NCBI GenBank assembly: GCA_016926595.1
Contig: JAFGOG010000022.1
Location: 1-8,399 of the forward strand
Length of the DNA stretch: 8,399 nucleotides
Direction: 5' to 3'
From: Anaerolineae bacterium
GTDB taxonomy: Bacteria; Chloroflexota; Anaerolineae; JAAYZQ01
Shown: positions 1 through 6,251 of the stretch, one piece after another
How the letters are laid out: the number at the start of each line of letters is the position of its first letter
Numbering within the stretch: position 1 is the first letter of the stretch
Position numbers and translations under genes: made by a program
The notes under the pieces: generated by a model
What the model saw: the letters and a program-made list of their open reading frames with translations, nothing else
Told to the model about the DNA's origin: nothing
The model's database searches: none

Positions 1-68
1 AGCCGGCCACAGCCGTAGCAGTGGGAAACGTTGTCGGGATAATAGTCCTGAAAAGCCTTGTCGGTCAT
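1..68 (-). CDS. PaaI-like hotdog thioesterase, N-terminal fragment (runs off the left edge)
   Basis: Only the first 22 codons are present; the gene continues past base 1. The reading begins MTDKAFQDYYPDN and contains the motif HCYGCGR. A start of this type, with a C-x-x-C-G knuckle before the hotdog fold, is typical of a PaaI/YigI-like acyl-CoA thioesterase family in Actinobacteria and Chloroflexota. Members of that family hydrolyse acyl-CoA thioesters in the cytoplasm. The ATG (66-68) overlaps the TGA of the upstream acetyltransferase gene in an ATGA arrangement. An AAAGAGG/AAGGA purine stretch inside the end of that gene can act as ribosome binding site, so the two genes are probably co-transcribed and translationally coupled. 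The hotdog domain itself lies outside the window, so the family call rests on a short N-terminus recognised from memory. Confidence 0.62.
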   Translation of the reverse strand, partial: MTDKAFQDYYPDNVSHCYGCGR

Positions 69-643
69 GATCCTTTTTCCTCTTTGCGCTGCATGGCGCG
101 GAATTCCTCCCCCAGGATGCTCATCATCACAAAGTCGTGGTAGGCGTGACCATGGTAGTAGCCGTCGCGCTGGACACCCTCTTGCTTAAAACCAACCTTC
201 TCGTAGAAACGGATGGCCCGCCGGTTAAAACCGACGACGCCGATGGCAACGCGGTGTAGGTTCAGGCAGCCAAAGGCATAGTCGAGCAGCAGGCGGATCG
301 CCTCGCTGCCGTAACCCTGGCCCCACGCTTCCTTGTCGCCGATGATAATGCTCAGGTCGGTCGTCCGCCACGGCCAAAAGATGCGCAACAGGCCGGCTTC
401 GCCGATCACCTGGTCGCCCTCCTTTAGCACGACGACGAACCACACCCGCTCCTTGTCGGTGCGGACCTTTTCCAGGAACTCGTCCGCGCCGGCCTGGCTC
501 ATGGGCGTGACCTCGCCGGTCAGCCGCCGGATCTCGGGGTCGTTGGCCCAGCGCCGGATCTGAGCCAAATCCTCCTTTTCCAGCGACCGGAGGTATAGCC
601 GCTCGCCGATCAGGAATTGAACCTTGTCCTTGCCAACCATCAT
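65..643 (-). CDS. GNAT family N-acetyltransferase (RimJ/RimL-like, Acetyltransf_3)
   Basis: A cytoplasmic acetyltransferase of 192 residues that transfers acetyl from acetyl-CoA to an amine, either a protein N-terminus or a small molecule. The fold is visible in order. It opens with 'GERLYLRSLEKEDL' (13-26), which is the usual beta1/alpha1 of RimJ-type GNATs, followed by 'RWANDPEIRR' (31-40). The acetyl-CoA pyrophosphate loop is Q109-G-Y-G-S-E114. The C-terminal motif B is 'N140RRAIRFYEKVGF', with the usual Asn and Tyr. The start at 643 is chosen because AGAGGA lies 5 bases upstream; the adjacent ATG at 640 is equally possible. The frame stays open up to 718, but those codons overlap the -35 and -10 boxes of the promoter, so the longer version is unlikely. 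The stop overlaps the next gene's start. The substrate cannot be deduced. Confidence 0.92.
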   Translation of the reverse strand: MMVGKDKVQFLIGERLYLRSLEKEDLAQIRRWANDPEIRRLTGEVTPMSQAGADEFLEKVRTDKERVWFVVVLKEGDQVIGEAGLLRIFWPWRTTDLSIIIGDKEAWGQGYGSEAIRLLLDYAFGCLNLHRVAIGVVGFNRRAIRFYEKVGFKQEGVQRDGYYHGHAYHDFVMMSILGEEFRAMQRKEEKGS

Positions 644-689
644 GCTTATCCTCTGAGGAAGGTGGCGGTACCCGCCAGGGCTCGCGACT

Positions 690-718
690 ATGATAGCATA
701 GGCCTTGCCGCGTGTCAA
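690..718 (-). promoter_or_regulatory. Sigma-70-type promoter for the GNAT-thioesterase pair
   Basis: Reading the minus strand, TTGACA (713-718) is followed by exactly 17 bases and then TATCAT (690-695). The -35 is a perfect consensus and the -10 matches 5 of 6 positions. Transcription would begin near 683, giving a leader of about 40 bases that contains the AGAGGA ribosome binding site (649-654). This is the clearest promoter in the window. Confidence 0.78.
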
Positions 719-749
719 GGATGTATGATCGGGAGACAGCCCTTGGTTT

Positions 750-778
750 TTGCGTTTTATGACGATCTGTGGTACAAA
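750..778 (+). promoter_or_regulatory. Probable extended -10 promoter for the DUF4332 gene
   Basis: TGG-TACAAA (770-778) is an extended -10 element (TGn followed by a 5/6 match to TATAAT). A weak -35, TTGCGT (750-755), lies 17 bases upstream. The predicted start of transcription, near 785, gives a leader of about 55 bases before the ATG at 841. It is divergent from the promoter at 690-718, so the gap between the two genes is a two-way promoter region. Confidence 0.45.
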
Positions 779-840
779 GCTTGTATCAAGTGCAGAACCA
801 ACGTGCAGTCAAGATTACCGTCACGAAAGGAGTCCCAGCA

Positions 841-1245
841 ATGGCAAAAATTGAAGACGTAGAGGGTATTGGCCCCGTATATGCCGCCAAGCTACAGGCA
901 GCGGGCGTTGCCAAGACCGAGACCTTGTTGGAACAGGGCGCCATGCCCCAAGGCCGCAAGGGGCTTGCCGAAAAGACCGGCATCGCCGAGTCCAAGATCC
1001 TGGAGTGGGTCAATCACGTCGACCTGTACCGGATCAAGGGCGTGGCCTCGGAATACTCTGACCTGCTCGAAGAGGCTGGGGTAGACACCGTGGTGGAATT
1101 GGCGCGCCGCGTGCCCGAGAACCTGTACCAGAAGATGCTCGCGGTCAACGCGGAGAAGAAGCTGGTTCGCCGGCCGCCTACCCAAAATCAGGTGGCGGAC
1201 TGGATCGAGCAGGCCAAGAAACTGCCGCGGGTCATCAACTACTAG
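841..1245 (+). CDS. DUF4332 domain-containing protein (tandem helix-hairpin-helix)
   Basis: A 134-residue, single-domain cytoplasmic protein covering essentially the whole DUF4332 domain. Two helix-hairpin-helix-like units are visible: 'VEGIGPVYAAKL' (7-18) followed by 'AAGV', and 'IKGVASEYSDLLEEAGV' (65-81). The 'GxG' hairpin of the first unit is intact; in the second it is degenerate (G67-V-A). Between them lies 'KTGI..SKILEWVNHVDL', and the C-terminus has 'RRPPTQNQVADWIEQAKKLPRV', both characteristic of the family. HhH domains generally bind DNA non-specifically or mediate protein contacts; no enzymatic role is known for stand-alone DUF4332 proteins. The start at 841 is supported by AAAGGAG (826-832), 8 bases upstream. 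The frame is open back to 769, but those codons would take in the promoter's -10 and the ribosome binding site. It is the only plus-strand gene here and is probably monocistronic. Confidence 0.9.
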   Translation: MAKIEDVEGIGPVYAAKLQAAGVAKTETLLEQGAMPQGRKGLAEKTGIAESKILEWVNHVDLYRIKGVASEYSDLLEEAGVDTVVELARRVPENLYQKMLAVNAEKKLVRRPPTQNQVADWIEQAKKLPRVINY

Positions 1246-1255
1246 ATAAAAGCGG

Positions 1256-1290
1256 GTGCGGCCTGCCGGGGCTCCATCGGCAGGCCGCAC
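1256..1290. terminator. Bidirectional terminator-type hairpin between convergent genes
   Basis: GTGCGGCCTGCCG (1256-1268) and its exact reverse complement (1278-1290) form a perfect 13-bp GC-rich stem with a 9-base loop. It starts 10 bases after the DUF4332 stop and lies about 97 bases beyond the DUF362 stop on the other strand. Reading the minus strand, the stem is followed closely by CTTTTATC, a short U-run. On the plus side the trailing bases are AACCATATATTG, with no U-run. It is therefore a better intrinsic terminator for the minus-strand operon, and could block read-through for both. Confidence 0.7.
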
Positions 1291-1386
1291 AACCATATAT
1301 TGCCTACCAGGCGCCGTGCCGGCGGCGCTCCTATCCTGTGCCGGTATTCGCTGGCGACGGGATCGCTTACCCCTAAACTGTTGCCT

Positions 1387-3120
1387 CTAGCGGCTGCTTC
1401 GCCATCCCGAGGCGATGGCTACGGCCAGCACGGCAAAAGCCAGGATCAGGCAGCCTAACATAGCGCCCACAACGTACAAGAGCCATTCCGGGATCGGCGA
1501 CCTGCCTTTGGCTGCCTTTTCGGCCGGCTGTACGCTGGCCGGCTCGCCGGGCATTGAGGCTGCCGCCGTAGTGGGAGCCACCACGGCGGCCAGGGTCGGC
1601 GGAGGCAGAGTTGGCGTCGGAGACGGCGACGGCGTTATGGTCGGCGTCATCGGCGTGGCCGAAGGTGGGACCGGCGTCGCCGAAAGCGGGACCGGCGTTG
1701 CCGAAGGCGGAATCGGCGTGGCCGAAGGCGGAACCGGCGTGGCGGTCGGCGGGAGAGCCGTGGCCGTCGGCGCGGCAAACTGGACCTCCTGGACGGCCTC
1801 GGCCTGGTTGAGGCTGCGGTCGTAGACCACAGCCCGCAGGGTGTGAGCCCCTGGCAGGTACTGGTCTGCGTCCAGGCTGAATTGGAAGGGCCCAGCCAGC
1901 GCCTGGCCTGCCTGTTTGCCGTCCAGGTATAGCTCCACCCGAGCCAAGGCATCGTCGTCGCCGGCTTGGACCTCGACTGTCACGGCGCCCGACCAGGGCT
2001 GGCCGCCCGGAATGTTGAGGGTCGCCATCGGCGGCTGGGCGTCGGCGCGGCGGGCGGGCGAATCGGCATAGGGCGCCGGAAAATCACGCCGGGCCTGGGC
2101 CACCGGCACGCCGACCACCTGGATGTGGCCGACGTCGGTCGTCCCTACCCCGCTCTGGGCGCCCAACTGGAGATAAGGGATGGCGCGGGGGTCATAGCCC
2201 ATTACCAACGCGCCGACCGTGTCCAGAGCCACCACGTCGCGCCCGGCCAGGATCAGGCCCATTGGCGGCTGGATGATCTGCGAGCCGATCGGCCCGTCGA
2301 TCATCCCCCGCTGGCCGTCGACCACCACGAAATCGGGCTGGTGGCGGGCCAGGCTCAGATCGACGATGTGCTGGTCCAGGCTGACCGGGCTGTGATCCAG
2401 GCTGTGCTTGCCATAGACGTTGCCCGGCGCGTGGTAGATGTCGTTGGGCAGCAGCCCGACCAGGTTTTTCATCCCCAGCGTCACCCCGGCATTGTAGTGG
2501 TTCTTGAACACCGGCACGCTGATCAGCACGTCGGCGTCGAGCACCACATTGGGCAGCCAGTACTCCTTGCGGATCAGCCCCATCGGCACGGTGACCTGCC
2601 TCACCTTGGCCGGGTCGCGCCCGTCTGTGCCGCCGCTGTCGTTGAGGTCCACCAACGGCGCGCCGGTGGCGTCGTCGATCATGTCGCCGTCGGCGTCATA
2701 GCCGGCGTTGCGAAAGGCGGACAGGGTACAGGCGCGGTCGCGGTTGGCGTCGCCCTGGCCGTATTGGGCCGTGCCCTCGGCGATGATCACTTGGGCTGCC
2801 CCTGCCTCGCGGGCCAGCCGGACCACAGCCCGCGCCACGGCCGGGTCGGTGACCATGCCGCTGCCCGCCGGGGCGTCCATCACCATGTTGGGCTTGACCA
2901 CCACCGTGTCGCCCGGCTCGATCACCTTCTCCAGCCCGCCAGCCTTGGCTACCGCCTGCCGGACCGCCGCATCTACGTCTCCTCCAATCCGCACGATCGC
3001 CACCTGGACTATGCCCTGGGGAGCATGGGCCGGCACGGCCAGGCTCTGCGCCACCTGGGCTGCCAGCAGCAGGGCCAGCAGCCCGACAATCCACACCCAC
3101 CGCCAGCGCTTGTGGCTCAT
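1387..3120 (-). CDS. Exported, membrane-anchored DUF362 protein with Ig-like domain and Pro/Thr/Ser stalk
   Basis: A 577-residue surface protein. An N-terminal signal segment (about 8-28, strongly hydrophobic, ending with the cleavage-like A31-H-A33) precedes a DUF362 domain (about 38-345). Family signatures are 'VVVKPNMV' (73-80), 'SVPVFKNHYNAGVTLGMKNLVGLLP' in two overlapping stretches (201-225), and 'VVALDTVGALVMGYDP' (296-311). An acidic insert, D142-x-D144-x-D146-x-x-D149, resembles a calcium-binding loop. Then come an Ig-like beta domain (about 364-449, 'GAVTVEVQAGDDDALARVELYLDG'-type strands), a Pro/Thr/Ser stalk (451-540) built on 7-residue ATPVPPS units, a transmembrane helix (545-571) and a short basic tail. 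DUF362 has no settled biochemical role; many relatives carry ferredoxin motifs, but this one has almost no cysteines. ATG at 3120 overlaps the permease stop by one base (TGATG) with GAGGGGGG upstream; GTG at 3123 is an alternative start. Confidence 0.85.
   Translation of the reverse strand: MSHKRWRWVWIVGLLALLLAAQVAQSLAVPAHAPQGIVQVAIVRIGGDVDAAVRQAVAKAGGLEKVIEPGDTVVVKPNMVMDAPAGSGMVTDPAVARAVVRLAREAGAAQVIIAEGTAQYGQGDANRDRACTLSAFRNAGYDADGDMIDDATGAPLVDLNDSGGTDGRDPAKVRQVTVPMGLIRKEYWLPNVVLDADVLISVPVFKNHYNAGVTLGMKNLVGLLPNDIYHAPGNVYGKHSLDHSPVSLDQHIVDLSLARHQPDFVVVDGQRGMIDGPIGSQIIQPPMGLILAGRDVVALDTVGALVMGYDPRAIPYLQLGAQSGVGTTDVGHIQVVGVPVAQARRDFPAPYADSPARRADAQPPMATLNIPGGQPWSGAVTVEVQAGDDDALARVELYLDGKQAGQALAGPFQFSLDADQYLPGAHTLRAVVYDRSLNQAEAVQEVQFAAPTATALPPTATPVPPSATPIPPSATPVPLSATPVPPSATPMTPTITPSPSPTPTLPPPTLAAVVAPTTAAASMPGEPASVQPAEKAAKGRSPIPEWLLYVVGAMLGCLILAFAVLAVAIASGWRSSR
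1651..1755 (-). repeat. Five tandem 21-bp repeats encoding the ATP-x-PPS stalk of the DUF362 protein
   Basis: Five in-frame copies of a 21-base unit of the form CGGCGTGGCCGAAGGCGGAAC (plus-strand sense) occur at 1651-1671, 1672-1692, 1693-1713, 1714-1734 and 1735-1755. The first four differ at only a few positions; the fifth has drifted more, and a partial unit continues at 1756. Each unit encodes seven residues of a flexible, probably glycosylated, extracellular stalk. The array is part of the gene, not a CRISPR: there are no unique spacers. Confidence 0.85.
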
Positions 3121-3986
3121 CACACCCCCCTCAGCAGCCAGTCCAGGCCGCAGCCCGCCAGACCGGCGGCCAGCGCCAGGCCAGCCAGGCAGGCGATCAG
3201 CGCCCGCTTGGGGAGCAGGCAGCCCAGGCTGGCCAGTGACGTGCTGCGCAGGGCCGGCCCGACCAGCAGAAAGGCCAGGAGCGTTCCCTGGCTAAAGCCG
3301 GCCTGGCCCAGGCTGTTGGCCAGCGGCACGGCGCTGCCGCCGCAGGTGTACAGCGGCGCGCCCAACCAGCCCAGCAAGGGCGTCGACAGCCAGCCGCGCT
3401 CGGCCAGCCAATCGAGCGCGCCCAGGTGGGGCAGCAGCACCTGGATCGCGGCGCCGGCCAGCACGCCGACCAGGAAATAAAAGGCCACATGCCCGGCCAG
3501 GCGGCCGATCGGCGCCGGGGAAGGCGCTGCATGCTTCCCTGACTCGGCGCTCCATTGCGCCGGCCGCCGAGCGTCAAAGACCAGGCCCAGGAGCACGCTC
3601 ACGGCAAGCACGGCTGCCAGTTGGGTCAGGGCAAAACGCGGGCCCAATGCGCCCAGGGTGAGCACGAAAAGCTGGGGGTTCATCAGCAGCGAGGCCAGGA
3701 CAAAGGCCAGGCCCGGCCCTGGCGGCAGGCCCCGCCCGCGCAGCTGCAGCACCACCGGCGCCACCCCCGCCGTCGGCAGGGGCGAGGCGGCGCCAGCGAC
3801 CACGGCCAGTGATGCGGCCAGGGGTCGGGGCAGCCCCAGCGGCAGGGCGACCTGCCGGCGCCCGACGGCCCACGACAGCAGCGCTGCGGCGGCGATGCCG
3901 CCCGCTACGTAGGGCCACAACCGCCCCACCGTGTCGGCCGCGGTCAGCAGGATCAGCATCAGCGTGGAAAAGGGATCGGCCGGCAA
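3120..3986 (-). CDS. Divergent ArsP/YraQ-type (PF03773-like) permease
   Basis: A 288-residue integral membrane protein with about eight hydrophobic segments in two similar halves separated by a polar loop (140-160). Each half carries a family-like motif. The first is 'AGVAPVVLQLRGRGLPPG...AFVLASLLMNP' (73-104). The second is 'GAPLYTCGGSAVPLANSLG' (209-227) followed by 'AFLLVGPALRSTSLASLG' (238-255). This matches the inverted-repeat plan of the YraQ/ArsP permeases, some of which export organoarsenicals. The cysteine pair normally seen in the first motif (CxCG type) is replaced by 'SPLPTAG', the second keeps one Cys (C215), and the usual 'GPATN' reads 'GPALR'. The substrate is therefore unclear. 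The TTG start at 3986 is preceded by GGGAG 7 bases upstream and lies 2 bases after the argF stop. The first ATG (3959) would lose nine residues and has no good ribosome binding site. The gene overlaps the DUF362 start. Confidence 0.68.
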   Translation of the reverse strand: MPADPFSTLMLILLTAADTVGRLWPYVAGGIAAAALLSWAVGRRQVALPLGLPRPLAASLAVVAGAASPLPTAGVAPVVLQLRGRGLPPGPGLAFVLASLLMNPQLFVLTLGALGPRFALTQLAAVLAVSVLLGLVFDARRPAQWSAESGKHAAPSPAPIGRLAGHVAFYFLVGVLAGAAIQVLLPHLGALDWLAERGWLSTPLLGWLGAPLYTCGGSAVPLANSLGQAGFSQGTLLAFLLVGPALRSTSLASLGCLLPKRALIACLAGLALAAGLAGCGLDWLLRGV

Positions 3987-3988
3987 GT

Positions 3989-4990
3989 CTATGCTCCCAA
4001 GGTGGCGACCATCACCGCTTTGATGGTGTGCATCCGGTTCTCGGCCTGGTCAAATACAATCGAGTGCTCCGATTCAAAGACGTCGTCGGTCACCTCCAGC
4101 CCGTCCATGCCGCTCTTTTGGTAGATCTCCTCGCCGATCCTGGTCTCGCGGTTGTGGAAGGAGGGCAGGCAGTGCATGAATTTGACTTTGGGGTTGCCGG
4201 TCTTGGCCAGGAGCTCCAGGTTGATCTGGTAGGGCTTGAGCAGCCCGATCCGCTCGTCCCATACCTGTTTCGGCTCGCCCATCGACACCCACACGTCGGT
4301 GTGCAGGAAATCCACGCCTTTCACCCCTTCTTCCACGCTCTCGGTCAGGGTCAGGCGGGCGCCGGTCTCGGCGGCGATCCCCCGGCAGGTCTCGATCAGG
4401 TCATCGGCCGGCCACAGGCTCCTGGGGGCGCACAGCCGGACGTCCATGCCCAGCTTGCAGCCCATGACCATCAGTGAATTGCCCATGTTGTTGCGGGCGT
4501 CGCCCAGGTAGCAGTAGGCGATCTGGCCGAGCGGCTTGTCGCTGTGCTCGATCATGGTCAGGACGTCGGCCAGCGTCTGGGTGGGGTGGAACTGGTCGGT
4601 CAGGCCGTTCCACACCGGCACGCCCGAGTATTGGGCCAGGATCTCGACCGTCTGCTGGGCAAAGCCGCGGTACTCGATGCCGTCGTACATGCGGCCCAGC
4701 ACGCGGGCGGTGTCCTTCATCGACTCTTTGTGGCCGATCTGCGAGCCTTCCGGTCCCAGGTAGGTGACGTGGGCGCCCTGGTCGTGGGCAGCGACCTCGA
4801 AGGCGCAGCGGGTGCGGGTGGAGGTCTTTTCAAATATGAGGGCGATATTCTTGCCCACTAGGCGCGGCCGCTCATAGCCGCCATACTTGGCTGCCTTGAG
4901 CTCGGCGGCCAGCTTTAGCAGGAAATTGAGCTCCCCGGGCGTGAAGTCCAGCTCTTTGAGGAAGCTACGGTTGCGTAGGTTAAACGCCAT
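3989..4990 (-). CDS. argF: Ornithine carbamoyltransferase
   Basis: A cytoplasmic enzyme of 333 residues, full length for the family. It catalyses carbamoyl phosphate + L-ornithine to L-citrulline + phosphate in arginine biosynthesis (the catabolic direction is possible but less likely without arcA/arcC nearby). The carbamoyl-phosphate site is S57-T-R-T-R61, and H135-P-T-Q138 is the second phosphate/carbamoyl contact. The ornithine loop is D232...S236-M-G238, which marks ornithine specificity against aspartate carbamoyltransferase. The active-site H273-C-L-P276 is intact, although the next residue is Ser where Ala is common (HCLPSFH). The ATG at 4990 has a strong AGGAGG (4999-5004) 8 bases upstream. 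It is the first gene of a three-gene run with the permease (2 bases downstream) and the DUF362 protein. No other arg genes are present in the window, so the gene is separated from most of its pathway. Confidence 0.97.
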   Translation of the reverse strand: MAFNLRNRSFLKELDFTPGELNFLLKLAAELKAAKYGGYERPRLVGKNIALIFEKTSTRTRCAFEVAAHDQGAHVTYLGPEGSQIGHKESMKDTARVLGRMYDGIEYRGFAQQTVEILAQYSGVPVWNGLTDQFHPTQTLADVLTMIEHSDKPLGQIAYCYLGDARNNMGNSLMVMGCKLGMDVRLCAPRSLWPADDLIETCRGIAAETGARLTLTESVEEGVKGVDFLHTDVWVSMGEPKQVWDERIGLLKPYQINLELLAKTGNPKVKFMHCLPSFHNRETRIGEEIYQKSGMDGLEVTDDVFESEHSIVFDQAENRMHTIKAVMVATLGA

Positions 4991-5105
4991 TGTTCAGTCC
5001 TCCTTTTACTTGTCTGTGTATTTCGCACTGACAGCTTGGCCTGTGATCTGGAGCCAGAATAGCCTGCTACTTGGAATGATTCTTCTTTCTGCCGGCTTTA
5101 TGGAT
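4991..5105 (-). other. Leader region upstream of argF
   Basis: These 115 bases separate the Fe-S protein gene from argF. The strong Shine-Dalgarno AAAAGGAGGA (4998-5007) is clear. A TATTCT (5056-5061, minus strand) could be a -10, but no acceptable -35 lies at the right distance. I see no convincing terminator, ARG-box-like palindrome or riboswitch fold. argF could therefore be read from a weak local promoter or by read-through from the Fe-S gene. Confidence 0.35.
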
Positions 5106-6236
5106 CTATCTGGAAGCCAACAGCCGGTCCACACCAGACCTGACCAGCATCCCGATCATGCGGGCGATCGTCATCTTGCCCCGCGACCGTCCCAACCGGA
5201 TGGCTGCCTCGGCAGAGTTCCGGGGGATGTAAGGCTGGGCCGATTCCGGCTTGCGAACCAGGCGGAGGGAACCGGTTGGGCAGGTGCTGACGCACAGCCC
5301 ACAGCCGATACAGCGGTCCAGGTCGAGGATCGCCTTGCCTTCCTCCAGCCGCAGCGCCTCCATCTGGCAGCGGTCCAGGCATGTGCCGCATCCCAGGCAA
5401 GTGGCCGGGTCGATGGCCGCCACAAAGGGGGAGGCGAACAGGCTGGCCGGCGCGGGGTGGTGCTTCATCCTGCGCAGCACGCCGCAGCAGCAGCCGCAGC
5501 AGGCGCAGATGTTCCCCGCCCGTTTGGAATTGCCCGGCTGGAGAACCAACCCGGCTTCGTTGGCCTGTTTCAGGACTAACAGGGCTTCCTGCTGGCTGAT
5601 GGCCCGGCCCAGCCCGTTGTGCAGGTAATAGTCGGCAGCCCCGCCAAAGACCAGGCAGGTCTCCAGCGGCTTGTCGCAGCCGTGGCCCGCCATCCGCTGC
5701 TCGCGGCGGCAGATGCAGGGGGCCACGGCAATCCGGCTCTGGCTGCGCACCATCTCCTCGGCCCGCTCGTACGGCAGGACTGTGAGCTCGGCGTCGATGC
5801 TTTCTCCCACCGGGATGGTCCGGAGCTGGGGCGCTTTTTTCCACACGTCAAAGGCAGCCAGAGTGGGCAGGTATTCGTCAAAATCGCGGACAAGCTCGGC
5901 GTCCAGGCTGTTGACGTGAAACTCCCAGATGCCGACGACGAACTGCGACGCCATGTAACGTGGCGGCCGGCCCTTGGGCTGGGTCCTGTAGATCAGCCCT
6001 TTGCCAGCCATCTGCTCCAGGAGCCGGGCGGTCTCCTCAACCGGCATCCCGGCTCGCCTGGCGATCACCCGCGGCTCCTCTTCGAGCAGGCTCAGCTTGA
6101 GGGCCAGCTCGGCTTCCTCGGGGGTAAAGAGCCGGCGAAGAATGCGCAGCTCGACACCGCTCGAGGTCGCCGGAAAGCCACCCGGCAGGTCGTCGAGGTA
6201 GTGTGCCAGCTTTTGGTAGATGTCGGTCGCCACCAT
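5106..6236 (-). CDS. Winged-helix N-terminal, cysteine-rich 4Fe-4S dicluster protein
   Basis: A soluble protein of 376 residues (375 if it starts at the GTG). Residues 28-85 look like a winged-helix/HTH domain: 'EAELALKLSLLEEEPRVIARRAGMPVEETARLL' in two adjoining parts, then 'MAGKGLIYR', the typical wing entry. A middle domain (about 100-270) holds C174-x-C176, C187, C194 and a dense C244-x-CC-x-CCC251 knot, which could ligate another metal centre. The C-terminal part carries two ferredoxin-type motifs, C280/283/286/290 and C309/312/315/319, each with CxxCxxCxxxC spacing; the second ends in Cys-Pro. A basic tail (321-376) follows. Similar proteins occur in anaerobic bacteria, usually annotated only as 4Fe-4S binding protein. 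Electron transfer or redox-dependent regulation is an inference. AGGAGG (6239-6244) is only 2 bases from ATG 6236 but 5 from GTG 6233, which may be the true start. Confidence 0.85.
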   Translation of the reverse strand: MVATDIYQKLAHYLDDLPGGFPATSSGVELRILRRLFTPEEAELALKLSLLEEEPRVIARRAGMPVEETARLLEQMAGKGLIYRTQPKGRPPRYMASQFVVGIWEFHVNSLDAELVRDFDEYLPTLAAFDVWKKAPQLRTIPVGESIDAELTVLPYERAEEMVRSQSRIAVAPCICRREQRMAGHGCDKPLETCLVFGGAADYYLHNGLGRAISQQEALLVLKQANEAGLVLQPGNSKRAGNICACCGCCCGVLRRMKHHPAPASLFASPFVAAIDPATCLGCGTCLDRCQMEALRLEEGKAILDLDRCIGCGLCVSTCPTGSLRLVRKPESAQPYIPRNSAEAAIRLGRSRGKMTIARMIGMLVRSGVDRLLASR

Positions 6237-6251
6237 CCCCTCCTGCTGGCT

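Noticed and set aside
644..718. Upstream extension of the acetyltransferase to a start at 718
   Set aside because: The extension overlaps a TTGACA/TATCAT promoter and lacks a ribosome binding site, while AGAGGA precedes the start at 643.
769..840. Upstream extension of the DUF4332 protein to a start at 769
   Set aside because: The added residues are not family-like, overlap the likely -10 element and contain the AAAGGAG site that serves the ATG at 841.
1311..1328. GCGCCG/CGGCGC inverted repeat considered as a terminator for the DUF362 operon
   Set aside because: The stem is only 6 bp with no U-run on either strand; the stronger hairpin at 1256-1290 is a better candidate.
1651..1755. Tandem repeat considered as a CRISPR or regulatory array
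   Set aside because: Units are directly adjacent with no unique spacers, are 21 bases in frame, and encode an ordinary Pro/Thr/Ser stalk.
1966..3480. A plus-strand open frame of about 504 codons opposite the DUF362 and permease genes
   Set aside because: It is rich in His, Arg, Gly and Ala, matches no family, crosses a gene boundary on the other strand and has no ribosome binding site. Long antisense frames are expected in GC-rich genes; the minus-strand genes have clear family motifs.
5048..5057. CTGGAGCCAG palindrome in the argF leader considered as an operator
   Set aside because: The arms are only 4 bp, do not resemble known arginine-repressor sites, and are expected by chance in GC-rich DNA.
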